From NCBI GenBank assembly GCA_942492115.1, contig CALODL010000015.1, positions 310,001 through 374,000 of the forward strand: 64,000 nt of DNA. Reading direction: 5' to 3'. This DNA is from CALODL01 sp942492115 (lineage in GTDB: Bacteria; Planctomycetota; Phycisphaerae; UBA1845; CAIVHJ01). The position numbers were made by a program, and so were the translations under genes. Shown here one piece after another: positions 26,753 to 36,354 of the stretch. The stretch's first letter is position 1, and every line of letters starts with the position of its first letter. Under the pieces are notes generated by a model. The model did no database searches. It had not been told where the DNA came from and saw only the letters and a list, made by a program, of their open reading frames with translations.

Positions 26753-27334
26753 ATGAGACGTATCTGTGTTTTCTGCGGTTCTTCCAGCGGCAATGATCCC
26801 ATATTCGAAGCAACGGCCCGCGAACTGGGTGTCGCAATGGCCCGGCGTGGCCAGGCGCTGGTCTACGGAGGTGGCAACTGCGGTCTGATGGGCGCAGTGG
26901 CCAACGCCATTCTCGATGCTGGGGGCGAGGCTATCGGCGTCATTCCGCATGCGCTCGAACAGAAGGAACTGGCTCATCACGGGGTCACCGAACTGCACAT
27001 CGTCGACACGATGCACGAGCGCAAGGCCATGATGGCCGATCTCTCCGACGGCTTCATCGCCATGCCCGGTGGCTTCGGTACGATGGAGGAAATCTTCGAG
27101 AGCATCACGTGGGCTCAACTGGGCATACACGACAAGCCGGTCGCGTTCCTCAACGTCGCCGAGTATTACACCGATCTCGTGAAGTTCCTGGATCATGCCA
27201 CCACGAGCGCCCTGCTTCGTCCCCAACACCGCGGCATGGTCATTGTCGACTCCGCAGTCCCCACCCTGCTGGACGCCATGGCCGTCTACACGCCCCCGAC
27301 CGTAGAGAAGTGGATTACCCGCAACGAACTCTGA
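26753..27334 (+). CDS. LOG family protein (cytokinin riboside monophosphate phosphoribohydrolase-like)
   Basis: A 193-residue Rossmann-like protein of the LOG/TIGR00730 family. It shows ICVFCGSSSG at the N-terminus, VYGGGNCGLMGAVA (34-50), the metal/substrate motif MHERKAMM (87-94) and the family hallmark PGGFGTMEE (105-113). Members cleave the N-glycosidic bond of nucleoside 5'-monophosphates, releasing ribose 5-phosphate and a base. Length is normal and no residue seems missing. It stands alone. Confidence 0.92.
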   Translation: MRRICVFCGSSSGNDPIFEATARELGVAMARRGQALVYGGGNCGLMGAVANAILDAGGEAIGVIPHALEQKELAHHGVTELHIVDTMHERKAMMADLSDGFIAMPGGFGTMEEIFESITWAQLGIHDKPVAFLNVAEYYTDLVKFLDHATTSALLRPQHRGMVIVDSAVPTLLDAMAVYTPPTVEKWITRNEL

Positions 27335-27710
27335 GCTTATCCAAAGCTCGCTTTGTTGATGCGCTCGGCTGGAACGGACCCGATCGATTCTCACGCAGCG
27401 CACGAAACAGGTTCTTCAGCAGAATCCGTGGAAGCTGAATAGCTCTCTCGTCTTCTGACTCTGGAGCTGGCCAGGGATGCCCCTTGCGCCCCGCCCCCGC
27501 CATCGTCGGCCAAGGGCCCTCCGAGCCGCGGCGGGCGCGACCGCCGCTGACGGCGACCGAGCTCCAGGGGCTCATCGGCGATCGTGTCGTGAATGAAGCA
27601 GCGCTCGAAGCCCGTAGAATGTTGTTGCTTGGCACGACGTTCGTGGCCATTTACCACGCACCGGGATCTGTCTCAGCAACAACTCACACGAATTCCGCTG
27701 AGGAGGCACG
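27335..27710. other. Intergenic stretch with no recognisable gene
   Basis: About 375 bp after the LOG gene. Several overlapping minus-strand reading frames are open here but their translations are Arg/Ser/Gly-rich, lack start signals and resemble nothing I know. It may be a decayed mobile element or gene relic, but the sequence does not prove it. Confidence 0.4.
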
Positions 27711-27740
27711 AAAAAAGGGGCAGGTCTATGACCCACCCCT
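27711..27740 (-). terminator. Rho-independent terminator (minus strand)
   Basis: Read on the minus strand, AGGGG-TG-GGTC-ATA-GACC-TG-CCCCT folds into a hairpin and runs into a T6 tract. It lies about 26 nt after the stop of the gene at 27767-28132. Confidence 0.65.
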
Positions 27741-27766
27741 CTTCCATTGCCCCCCGTGATCAATGC

Positions 27767-28132
27767 TCAGGTCGCAGATCTTCGGGTCTTTAGCGCGCGG
27801 GCATCGAAGCGCTTCAGGACCTTGGTGCCGGGAGACTTCTTGTATCTCGCTGGAACCAATCGAATCAGTTTTACATTGCGTTTGGCCATTGCATGGCATG
27901 GCCCTGTCGACATGCAGCTCCAGGCGGACGGCGGATGGACACGAACGATCCTGAAGCGCTCGCCCTCGAGCACCTGTTTTGGCAGCGGCCGACCGTGCCA
28001 AGACGAAGAGGGCGTCACACGAATCACGCGAAGCTCCTCGCCTGCGTTAGAAGGCTGGTCAGCGCGAACGTCTTGAACGCCCGCCAGCACGATGAATGAC
28101 AAAGCAATGACATAGGTGGCGCTGCGGTTCAT
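27767..28132 (-). CDS. Small basic secreted protein with three RVIRVxP-type repeats
   Basis: A 121-residue protein of unknown function with a clear signal peptide (MNRSATYVIALSFIVLAGVQ). The mature part has three related segments: LRVIRVTPSSSWHG, FRIVRVHPPSAWSC and VKLIRLVPARYKKS, followed by a basic tail (FDARALKTRR). Two cysteines could form one disulfide. The start at 28132 is preferred over the adjacent ATG at 28135 because AAGGG then lies 5 nt upstream. A hairpin terminator follows. The repeat motif recalls the FRVIQIVPTDSY segment in the secreted protein at 26071. Confidence 0.55.
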   Translation of the reverse strand: MNRSATYVIALSFIVLAGVQDVRADQPSNAGEELRVIRVTPSSSWHGRPLPKQVLEGERFRIVRVHPPSAWSCMSTGPCHAMAKRNVKLIRLVPARYKKSPGTKVLKRFDARALKTRRSAT

Positions 28133-28314
28133 CATAGCCCTTTCACGATGCGTGTCTCTGGAACGGCTTGATCGTGTCTCGTACTCAACAGTAGGGCCGC
28201 TGCTGCCCCACATCAAACGTAACACACGACTTGCCCATCTATGGAGATCCAGCGCAGACATTATGTACAACTATTGGACTGCGTTGAGCAGGCCTTGAAT
28301 TATCGGATGTGTCT

Positions 28315-29679
28315 TCAGTATTCGCTGACCAGTGTGGGGACATCCGGGCATGGCCCTGCCGCCGGACAGGGCGCGGGAACACAGTTGGTCACGCTCCAGT
28401 CTTCGACCCCGGTCATGCGTTCGGTCCGAGCCGTCTCATCGCGCACCTGCGTGGTGGAATCAGTGACCATGGCCGATACCACATGGTTTCCGGGGGACAA
28501 CACGAGATCCTCGGGGCTCAAGTAAGGCTCGCCACTGGCGATCGTCTCCCCATCGACAGACCATACGACAGTCATTTCGGGATGCCCCGAACGGAGCGTG
28601 CCCACCGTCAGACCATTGCGTTGAATGGCAGCACAGTCAACCGTCTTGGCGATTGGACTACGGCCGTCGATCACATCGACATGCTTGTACATCTCCAGGA
28701 TGAGTTGCTCGCTGTTGACCTCGCGAAATGGCGCCGCCAGATTGCGCATTTTGGATGTATACGTCGGCCGGTACAGACCTGTCTGAGCGTATCGACAGCC
28801 TTCAAAGGTATGGACCTGCGGCAGGTCAAGCCATGCTGACCATTTGTGATGGGCTTCGGCCAACTCATCTGCCATGAATATTGTAGCATTGGGCTCGCCT
28901 ACCTCAGGACCATCGTAGTGGGCACTTCCGGAGTAGTACTCGTCAGCCAAGCCGGCAAATGCGTGGCCGAACTCATGCAGCCCAACATCGATGGCCGCCC
29001 CATGGGCGCCGGCAAGCGTGGCGACGTGTGCCGTGGCATACCCGGCCCCGCCATACCGCGAGCTGTTGGCCACTGCAAAGACCATGTCCACGGCAGGGGC
29101 CAACGCCGCAGCCGCCTGGACCTTGCCAAGATCGACGCACAGTAAATGGGCAATGCCCATGCAATCGAATGTCATATCCAACGCCGTGTCGCGAAAAATG
29201 CCCAGATCAGGCTCGTCGACACCGCTCTCACTGGAAACGACGTCCACGCGAAACACGTTGAAGTTCTCGGCATAGTCGGACAACGGCGGCTCGGCAAAGA
29301 ATCCGTCGATGAAAGAGTCCACGTCGTCGGCATATGCGGGCAGCTCACCGGGGCGATAACCGTCACCGACGACCACGATGTTCACGCGGTTCTGAACGGG
29401 CCCGTGATCACGCACGGCGTGCACCCCCCATGCCTCGTCTCGTTCATGCGGCCCACCGATAGTCGGCCCGGGGGCGACATCCTCAGGTCCAATGACCAGG
29501 CGGCCACCATTCAAGTCACCCCATTCGTCGATGTAGTCATAGTAGACCACCTGCCTGCGATCTGGTGATGATACGTGATCCAACTCTGTCGCTCCTGCCA
29601 CGGACTCGCGCTCGAGTTGAGCCCAGACCGGACAAACGCCCACCAGCAGTGCTGCAGACAGTGCCCCTGATCTCTTCAT
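28315..29679 (-). CDS. Secreted M64 family zinc peptidase (IgA-peptidase type)
   Basis: A 454-residue exported protein (signal MKRSGALSAALLVGVCPVWA; ATG at 29679 with AGAGGA upstream). The M64 core begins at VNIVVVGDGYRPGELPAYAD and contains AVANSSRYGGAGYAT and the zinc motif HEFGHAFAGLADEY. The family was named for an IgA-cleaving enzyme of a gut bacterium; most members have unknown targets. After the peptidase domain come about 90 residues with an Ig-like or PKD-like pattern (TVVWSVDGETIASGE, LSPGNHVVSAMVTD), perhaps for substrate binding. It lacks the N-terminal M64_N domain present in the second M64 gene at 43592. Confidence 0.85.
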   Translation of the reverse strand: MKRSGALSAALLVGVCPVWAQLERESVAGATELDHVSSPDRRQVVYYDYIDEWGDLNGGRLVIGPEDVAPGPTIGGPHERDEAWGVHAVRDHGPVQNRVNIVVVGDGYRPGELPAYADDVDSFIDGFFAEPPLSDYAENFNVFRVDVVSSESGVDEPDLGIFRDTALDMTFDCMGIAHLLCVDLGKVQAAAALAPAVDMVFAVANSSRYGGAGYATAHVATLAGAHGAAIDVGLHEFGHAFAGLADEYYSGSAHYDGPEVGEPNATIFMADELAEAHHKWSAWLDLPQVHTFEGCRYAQTGLYRPTYTSKMRNLAAPFREVNSEQLILEMYKHVDVIDGRSPIAKTVDCAAIQRNGLTVGTLRSGHPEMTVVWSVDGETIASGEPYLSPEDLVLSPGNHVVSAMVTDSTTQVRDETARTERMTGVEDWSVTNCVPAPCPAAGPCPDVPTLVSEY

Positions 29680-29851
29680 GGTTCTGTGTCCTCTTTGAGT
29701 GTTCTGCGGTGGCGCACGGCACGACTCCACTGCCGGCGGCGTCACCACTCCTCTATGGACGGAGCCGTCGCACCCCAGCGCAATGAATTCTGCCCGATTT
29801 GGTGTCGATCCAGCCGGTTGCATCTTGTGCCACAAACGCGACACTACAGGC

Positions 29852-31150
29852 GTGCGTCTAAAACTCGTCATTTCCATCATGGTTGCGCTTGTCGTTGGTG
29901 GTGTGACCACCGGGATCTGGATGTACCGGCCGGCACATATCACACCGCCCGTACCGGCGGACTGGGCCCATCTGCCACCCGCACTGCGCGCGGCTGTCGA
30001 AGAATGCGTCAGCGCCTGCCGCGCACATCCTGACGACCACACCGCGTGGAGCCGCCTTGGTCAGCTCTACCATGCGCATCACGAGAACACACTGGCCGCA
30101 GCATGCTATCATCAGGCTCTCGCACTTCAGCACGATGCCCGCACGGCCTATCTGCTGGGCCTGTTGTGCGTCGAGTCCGGTGACAGCACGCGGGCCATTG
30201 CGCTCCTCGAAAAGGCCGCACGCGCGCACCCTGACTACGCTCCGGTACACTATCATTTGGGAATTGCGTTGCTCGATGCCGGCAGTATTGCCCCGGCGAT
30301 TGAGGCGTTGCGCGTCGGAGTTCGGTGCAATCCGCAAGACCCCACACTTCGTGCTGGATTGGGCCGCGCGTTGCGCCACGCCGGCCGCCTCGACGATGCC
30401 GAAGCCACACTGCGTGCGGCACTGGTCATCGACGCAGATCATTATGCTGCCAATCAACTGCTTGGGCTCGTGCTGCTCGCCCGCGGTACCGCGAGCGCTG
30501 CTCAACCACATCTCGCAGCGGTCAAGAAATACAACACCGAAGTCATCGCCGACCCATGGCTTGCCGAGGTCCAGGCGCAATCGACGACACTGTCTGCAAC
30601 CGTAGCCCGCGCCCGTGCTCAACTCATTGCCGGGCGCCCTGATGGAGCCCGACTATCACTCGAGTCAGCTCGAGTAGAACATCCGAACAATCCGGAGATC
30701 CACCGGTTGCTGGGCGATGCCTGCCTTCAAATGAACGATCTGCCTGCAGCCGAACAAGCCTATGCCATCGCCCGGGACCTCGAGCCGCACGATCATCGCC
30801 CGCAAGCAGCATTGGCCTCCGCGCTGTTCAAGCGGGGCGCGACCGAACGGGCCGAAGCGCTGGCAGATGATGTACTGCGCGCCGTGCCCGAGCACGCTGG
30901 CATGTTGACCATCAAGGGTGTGCAGTGCAGCCGGCGCAATGAAGATGACGCTGCGCTCGCCTACCTGACCCGCGCCATCGCAGCCAACGACACCGAAACG
31001 GCCGCTTACGCCACGCTGGGTGATGTGTTGGTTCGTCGTGGTCGCCTCGACGACGCGCGCCAGGCCTATGCGCGAGCTGCCGAACTACAGCCCGGGTGGG
31101 CCTATCCAAGACAACGACTCGAACAACTCGCAGGAGGGAGTACGCCGTGA
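29852..31150 (+). CDS. Membrane-anchored TPR protein
   Basis: A 432-residue protein (from GTG 29852) with an N-terminal anchor (LKLVISIMVALVVGGVTTG) and about ten tetratricopeptide repeats covering the rest, with the usual W/LG-Y-A-P spacing (AWSRLGQLYHAHHENTLAAA, AYLLGLLCVESGDSTRAIAL, AYATLGDVLVRRGRLDDARQ). TPRs mediate protein-protein contacts. The stop overlaps the GTG of the CRTAC1 gene (GTGA), so the two are probably made together and may interact. An ATG at 29783 would add 23 residues ahead of the anchor; I prefer 29852, but without a strong ribosome-binding site for either. Confidence 0.75.
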   Translation: MRLKLVISIMVALVVGGVTTGIWMYRPAHITPPVPADWAHLPPALRAAVEECVSACRAHPDDHTAWSRLGQLYHAHHENTLAAACYHQALALQHDARTAYLLGLLCVESGDSTRAIALLEKAARAHPDYAPVHYHLGIALLDAGSIAPAIEALRVGVRCNPQDPTLRAGLGRALRHAGRLDDAEATLRAALVIDADHYAANQLLGLVLLARGTASAAQPHLAAVKKYNTEVIADPWLAEVQAQSTTLSATVARARAQLIAGRPDGARLSLESARVEHPNNPEIHRLLGDACLQMNDLPAAEQAYAIARDLEPHDHRPQAALASALFKRGATERAEALADDVLRAVPEHAGMLTIKGVQCSRRNEDDAALAYLTRAIAANDTETAAYATLGDVLVRRGRLDDARQAYARAAELQPGWAYPRQRLEQLAGGSTP

Positions 31151-32805
31151 GCGCCTGGCGTTTGTTGATCACCGCCATTGTGTGCCTGATGATCGCTGCA
31201 TGCCGACGCAATACGGCGCCCCCGACGACACCGTGGTTCGTCGACATCACGGCATCTTCAGGAGTGTCCTTCGAACATGACAGGAGTGCCTCAGGACAAT
31301 TCCTGTTACCCGAAATCATGGGCGGCGGCGGCGGTTTCCTGGACTACGACGGAGATGGCCTGCTGGACATCTACCTCGTGCAGTCCGGCCGTTCGACTGG
31401 CAACCACCTGTATCGCAATCGTGGTAACGGTCAATTCGTCGAAGTCACTGCGGCCGCCGGCGTGGGCGACGCATCATACGGCATGGGCTGTGCAGCTGGC
31501 GATGCAGACAATGACGGTGATGTCGATCTGTATGTCACGAACCTCGGGGCCAACGTGCTCTATCGCAATAACGGTGATGGCTCGTTCACCGACATCACTG
31601 CGTCGTCGGGGGTCGCGAGTCCTTCGTGGTCGACGAGCGCGGCATGGTGCGACATCGATCACGATGGATGGCTGGACCTGGTCGTGATCAACTATGTCGC
31701 GTGGACCGCTACTCCAGATTTCATGAACAAATCATGCTCTGGCAAGGGTGGTGGCCGCGACTATTGTTCGCCTCAGGCATACGCCGCACCGGCGCCCGAC
31801 CAGGTCTATCACAACAACGGCGACGGCACTTTTAGCGATGTCAGTTCTGTCAGCGGAATCGGCACGCGGCCTGGAACCGGACTTGGCGTGGTTTGCAGTG
31901 ACCTGAACGGCGATACCCTGATTGATATCTACGTGTCCAATGACCAGATGCCCAGCTTCGCGTGGATCAACCAGGGAAACGGCCAATTCAATGAACAGGC
32001 GGTCGGGTTGGGCTGTGCCGTCGATGAAATGGGCAAAGCACAAGCCGGCATGGGCGTCGCTGCCGATGATATCGATCACGACGGGGATATCGACTTGTGG
32101 AAGGTTCATCTCTTCCGCGAGTCGCACGTGCTGTACATCAATGAAGCCCACTACTTCGATGATGCCACGACCCGCTGGGGGCTCAGTGCCGCGACACGAC
32201 GATTCACCGGTTTCGGCACCGCGATCGTTGATTTCGATCTCGATGGGCTCAGCGATATCATGGTCGCCAATGGTCGGGTCCAACATGTCGCCGAGGCCAT
32301 CACACCGACGAACGTCTACGCCGAACCCAACCAGATGCTCTGCCAAATCGCAGCAGGACGATTCACCGACTGCAGCGCTGCGGCGGGCCCCGCGCTCACC
32401 CAGGTGGACAACAGCCGAGGCGCCGCTTTCGGCGACCTGGACAACGATGGCGATGTGGATGTTCTGGTCGTCAACTGCGGTGGCCCAGCCCGACTGTTGC
32501 GCAACGACACTCCGCGTCGCGGACATTTCCTGACCATACGCGCGCTCGACCGACACGGCCGGGATGCCCTGGGCGCCCGCCTGCGCTGCACGGCGGCTCA
32601 ACGTGTGCTGACTGCCGAGGTTCGGGCCGCGTACAGTTACTGCGCGACGAACGACCCGCGCGTTCATCTGGGGCTTGGTGCAGCAGAACGGGTCGAGTCA
32701 GTCGAGGTCACCTGGCCGAGTGGAGCGTTCTCCCGCCACGGTCCTTTTGAGGTGGATGCGTTTGTAACGATCGAGGAACCGGATGGCGTGACCAACGAGC
32801 AGTAG
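31147..32805 (+). CDS. CRTAC1 family lipoprotein: FG-GAP/VCBS propeller plus ASPIC/UnbV domain
   Basis: A 552-residue exported protein. The GTG at 31147 has AGGAGGG 6-8 nt upstream and starts a lipoprotein signal (ITAIVCLMIAAC). Six or more FG-GAP repeats follow with Ca-binding DxDxDGxxD loops (FLDYDGDGLLDIYL, GDADNDGDVDLYV, GDLDNDGDVDVLV), forming an integrin-alpha-like propeller. The ASPIC/UnbV domain closes the protein (GARLRCTAAQRV, VHLGLGAAERVESVEVTWPS). Function is unknown; the family is greatly expanded in planctomycetes and thought to act at the cell surface. Coupled to the TPR gene upstream. Confidence 0.88.
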   Translation: MSAWRLLITAIVCLMIAACRRNTAPPTTPWFVDITASSGVSFEHDRSASGQFLLPEIMGGGGGFLDYDGDGLLDIYLVQSGRSTGNHLYRNRGNGQFVEVTAAAGVGDASYGMGCAAGDADNDGDVDLYVTNLGANVLYRNNGDGSFTDITASSGVASPSWSTSAAWCDIDHDGWLDLVVINYVAWTATPDFMNKSCSGKGGGRDYCSPQAYAAPAPDQVYHNNGDGTFSDVSSVSGIGTRPGTGLGVVCSDLNGDTLIDIYVSNDQMPSFAWINQGNGQFNEQAVGLGCAVDEMGKAQAGMGVAADDIDHDGDIDLWKVHLFRESHVLYINEAHYFDDATTRWGLSAATRRFTGFGTAIVDFDLDGLSDIMVANGRVQHVAEAITPTNVYAEPNQMLCQIAAGRFTDCSAAAGPALTQVDNSRGAAFGDLDNDGDVDVLVVNCGGPARLLRNDTPRRGHFLTIRALDRHGRDALGARLRCTAAQRVLTAEVRAAYSYCATNDPRVHLGLGAAERVESVEVTWPSGAFSRHGPFEVDAFVTIEEPDGVTNEQ

Positions 32806-32912
32806 CGCGTCGATATCATCAACTCCCCACCACCTCCCCCCGCCCATTCGGGTGGGGACCCGGGTATTAGGACGATTGAACTCCGGTTCAGCGCAGGACA
32901 TTCTCAAGATCC

Positions 32913-35114
32913 TCATGGATGGACCAGGCTGGTCGCTGTGCGCTGCAACTGCTCGATTCCCGGCTGTCCCTCGGTGACCCGGACCGCGACGTCCATGGGC
33001 ACGTGACGCACGATCTGGCGTGTGTTCGAAGTGGGCCACCACACCTCGAGGCGCTCGATAGAGTGCGCGTCACCGAGGCCAATGTGTTCCACGAGTGGTG
33101 AACCGCCGAAACTGCTCACGCATCCGACAGCCCGATGCACGGTTCTCTCTCCGCGCGGCGTCGACATGGTGACCTGCACACGAGCACCTACACCATGCCG
33201 GTTGGACGAACGTCCGACAAGGGTCACATCGATGAAGTGTCCGCCATCTGCCAGGTTGACGAACAACGCGTTCTTGAACTGATCACCTGGATAGAACCCG
33301 CCCAGCTGATGGTAGATATCCAGATCCCCGTCATGATCGAAGTCAGCAAACGCCACACCGTGCCCTTTTTGTAGATGCCCGAGCCCCGCTGAGGTCGTTA
33401 TGTTTTCGAACTTGGTGCCCGCAGCATTCCTAAGCATGACGTTCGGCATCAGCGAACGAAAATCGGGATCCCCGGTGGCCAGGTACACATCGAGCCATCC
33501 GTCGTTGTCCACGTCACCGAAATTCGCGCCCATGGGCAAGAAGGCATGATCAAGCCCAAGACGAGTAGCAACATCCTCGAAGCGTCCACCGACGTTGCGA
33601 TACAATCGCGGTGCCGTTGCCGGATGTGGCAGACCGAGGTAATCCGCAGCGACATCTGACATCGTTGCATCATAAGCTACGACAAACAGATCCAACCAGC
33701 CATCGTTGTCATAGTCAAAGAACCACGACGCAAAACTGCGACCGCGAGGCTCGCCGACGCCAACCAGTTCGGCAACATCCGTAAATATTGCACCATCATT
33801 GCGATACAGTCGATTGGTCCCAAGGTTGGACACATAGATATCGAGATCGCCATCGTTATCGTAGTCACCCGCAGCAACCGCCTTACACATCCGTCCGTTG
33901 GTGACGCCGGAACTGGGAGCTATGTCGGTGAACGTTGCATCCCCGTTGTTGCGGAACAGTTGATTCGGAAATACCGGCCCCTCGCGTTTCGATTCGTTCC
34001 CGATGTACACGTCGAGATCCCCATCGCCATCGAAATCACCCCATGCAGCAGTCTGCGTCGGATACGCTGGCCTCGCCAATCCGGCACGTGCGGTGACATC
34101 AGTGAAGTGTCCGTGACCATCGTTTTGCAACAACGAATTGCGAATCTGGCCATCATGCCCCAGCCATGCACCGCGCAAGACCAGCACATCCACATCGCCG
34201 TCGTTATCAAAATCTGCACTGACGACGTTCAAGCCCCCCAGTTGATCCGTGAACCCGGCGGCGATGCTGTGGTCTTCGAATCGGCCATTGCCACGGTTGC
34301 GATAGCAAACCATGTGTCCACGCGGATCGAATGTCGAGGTGACGATATCGAGCCAGCCGTCCCCATCGAAGTCCTCGACGACGACTCCGCCGCAAAGGTT
34401 GTTCGTGTCGATACCCAGCTGCGGAGCGACATCGACGAAACGCGTGAAGGAGCGTTCAGAGATGAACGCCCTGGGCGGAATCAAGTACCGCTGCGGCACG
34501 CCGGCGGGATACTCTCCAAGTGCCATGACTGCCAAATTGAGCAGCCAGCGCACTGCGAGGTCCTCCGGGCGCCTACGCAGGTATTCGAGATAGTCTGCGC
34601 GGGCCTGACGGGCCGGAGCTTTCACGGTATGAATACCGCCGCGCGCCAGCGGTACCAGACAGCACTCGGCGTTGTGCCGTTCCACGCAGTTGTTCAGCTC
34701 GGCTTGGCGCAGATTGATCAGCGCCCGCAAGCGGTACAGCGAAGGCCAACGATCGTCGGGGAAGTCGGCCTGGGCCCGCGCCGCGGCGAATGCGGTCGCG
34801 ATGTGGTCGTGGGCTGCGGGCAAATCCCCCAGCCGGACCCCATGATAGGCCAACAGCAAGTGAATCTTGATGGTCTGTGCAGCGCTCAGCCCCGGTGCGT
34901 CCAATTTACCCTGCAGCCGTTCACGCTGCGCCCGACCGAAATATGCGTTATTTCCCTCTTCCAGGGCCCGAGCTACGGCCGTGAACTCGTTGAGTATCGC
35001 TGTTCGGCTCTCGTTCGCGGGGTCCTGAGCTACGGCCCATCCCGCCAGGAGCAGCGTGGTGATGAACCCCAACCCCACCAGCCCCAGCGTTGAACCGCGC
35101 CCTCCTTGCCCCAT
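32913..35114 (-). CDS. Large secreted CRTAC1 protein with helical N-terminal region
   Basis: A 733-residue exported protein (signal GLVGLGFITTLLLAGWAVAQ; ATG at 35114). Residues about 30-240 are alpha-helical and TPR-like (HLLLAYHGVRLGDLPAAHDH, LYRLRALINLRQAELNNC), then eight or so FG-GAP repeats with DxDxDG loops (EDFDGDGWLDIVT, ADFDNDGDVDVLV, GDYDNDGDLDIYV), and an ASPIC/UnbV end (GARVQVTMSTPRGERTVHRA, HIGLGDAHSIERLEVWWP). It combines in one chain what the neighbouring convergent TPR/CRTAC1 pair splits into two. It is divergent from the trypsin-like protease gene with 135 bp between starts. Confidence 0.87.
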   Translation of the reverse strand: MGQGGRGSTLGLVGLGFITTLLLAGWAVAQDPANESRTAILNEFTAVARALEEGNNAYFGRAQRERLQGKLDAPGLSAAQTIKIHLLLAYHGVRLGDLPAAHDHIATAFAAARAQADFPDDRWPSLYRLRALINLRQAELNNCVERHNAECCLVPLARGGIHTVKAPARQARADYLEYLRRRPEDLAVRWLLNLAVMALGEYPAGVPQRYLIPPRAFISERSFTRFVDVAPQLGIDTNNLCGGVVVEDFDGDGWLDIVTSTFDPRGHMVCYRNRGNGRFEDHSIAAGFTDQLGGLNVVSADFDNDGDVDVLVLRGAWLGHDGQIRNSLLQNDGHGHFTDVTARAGLARPAYPTQTAAWGDFDGDGDLDVYIGNESKREGPVFPNQLFRNNGDATFTDIAPSSGVTNGRMCKAVAAGDYDNDGDLDIYVSNLGTNRLYRNDGAIFTDVAELVGVGEPRGRSFASWFFDYDNDGWLDLFVVAYDATMSDVAADYLGLPHPATAPRLYRNVGGRFEDVATRLGLDHAFLPMGANFGDVDNDGWLDVYLATGDPDFRSLMPNVMLRNAAGTKFENITTSAGLGHLQKGHGVAFADFDHDGDLDIYHQLGGFYPGDQFKNALFVNLADGGHFIDVTLVGRSSNRHGVGARVQVTMSTPRGERTVHRAVGCVSSFGGSPLVEHIGLGDAHSIERLEVWWPTSNTRQIVRHVPMDVAVRVTEGQPGIEQLQRTATSLVHP

Positions 35115-35249
35115 AACTCTTTTATATACAAACGTTTGCGACAATTGCCCAGCACTTCTCGGGGCCGCTTCGTTACAATCCAGGGTCGCGCACACAGACC
35201 AGGCCGAACATGCAGGGGGCATGGACCACTTGAAACCGATGAACAGAAT

Positions 35250-36236
35250 ATGACGCGTCATAGCTCTTCGCAGTTTCCCGAAGCCGGCGGCCCGCCGCAA
35301 CCGGTTCCTGATCCCGGCACCATTTTGAATGCCTACTCAAATGCCGTGGTAGCCATTGTGGGGCAAGCCGGCCCCGCAGTACTGGGCGTGTCCGGGAAAC
35401 GGCCACAAGGCCGCCGCAGCGCTGGATCCGGGGTTGTTGTCAGCACCACCGGCCATGCCCTTACCAGCGCCCATGTCATTGCGGGTGTCTCCGACCTCAG
35501 GGTCACGACATCCGACGGAGACGTCGTCGAAGCCACGGTCATCGGCAGTGACCGGGCAACCGATCTCGCGGTCCTCCAAGTACGTACAATCGAACTCCCA
35601 CACCTCTCCCTCGGACAATCCGCTGCGCTGCGCCCCGGACAGTTCGTCATCGCTCTCGGTCATCCGCTGGGCTTTGAATCAACGGTCTCTGCAGGTGTCA
35701 TTGGAGCCATTGGGCGCGCCATGCGCAGCCAGGAAGGCCGTCTCATCGAAAACGTCATCCAGCACGCCGCGCCGCTGAACCCGGGCAGCTCCGGCGGGCC
35801 ACTGGTTGATACGTCTCAACGCACGGTCGGAATCAATACTGCCATCATTCGAGGAGCCCAGGGGCTGGGCTTTGCGGTGCCCGCGGACACGGCACGGTGG
35901 GTCATGCAGGAAATCATCGAGCACGGCCGTGTTCGCCGCTTGATCATGGGCATTGCCGGCACGACCGTCCGATTGCCGCGGAAGCTTTCCCGGCAGCTTG
36001 ACCTGCTCGGAGAACGGGGAGTCCAGATCGTGAAGGTCGAGCAAGGGGGGCCAGCCGCAGAGGTGGAGCTCGCCGTGGGTGACACCATCGTCCAGGCCAA
36101 CGGACGACTGATTTCTGGCGTCGACGACTTGCATCGACTCCTTGCCCGCATACCGCAAGGTCAAGACATCGAATTGGCTATCATTCGTGATGGCCGCATG
36201 ATAGGTTGCGTCGTGCAACCGCAGTTTTCACGCTAG
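35250..36236 (+). CDS. Trypsin-like serine protease with PDZ domain (HtrA/Deg type), no visible signal peptide
   Basis: A 328-residue S1C protease. The catalytic triad is His75 (TSAHVI), Asp105 (RATDLAVLQ) and Ser181 (NPGSSGGPLV). A single PDZ domain fills about 245-325 (GVQIVKVEQGGPAAEVELAVGD, IVQANGRLISGVDDLHRLL). HtrA proteins degrade misfolded envelope proteins, but the N-terminus from the ATG at 35250 (MTRHSSSQFPEAGGPPQ) is polar, and no upstream start adds a signal peptide, so a cytoplasmic location is suggested. Starts farther upstream overlap the divergent gene and look noncoding. Confidence 0.87.
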   Translation: MTRHSSSQFPEAGGPPQPVPDPGTILNAYSNAVVAIVGQAGPAVLGVSGKRPQGRRSAGSGVVVSTTGHALTSAHVIAGVSDLRVTTSDGDVVEATVIGSDRATDLAVLQVRTIELPHLSLGQSAALRPGQFVIALGHPLGFESTVSAGVIGAIGRAMRSQEGRLIENVIQHAAPLNPGSSGGPLVDTSQRTVGINTAIIRGAQGLGFAVPADTARWVMQEIIEHGRVRRLIMGIAGTTVRLPRKLSRQLDLLGERGVQIVKVEQGGPAAEVELAVGDTIVQANGRLISGVDDLHRLLARIPQGQDIELAIIRDGRMIGCVVQPQFSR

Positions 36237-36354
36237 CCGAGGACCATCTCGACACGAACACGCCCGACGGTGAACGATGCCCCCGGGCTCGCCGCACACA
36301 TCGCTGCGAGCACGACTTGAACCAGGCTGTGTTTCATTGATCAGGAGATCTGCT

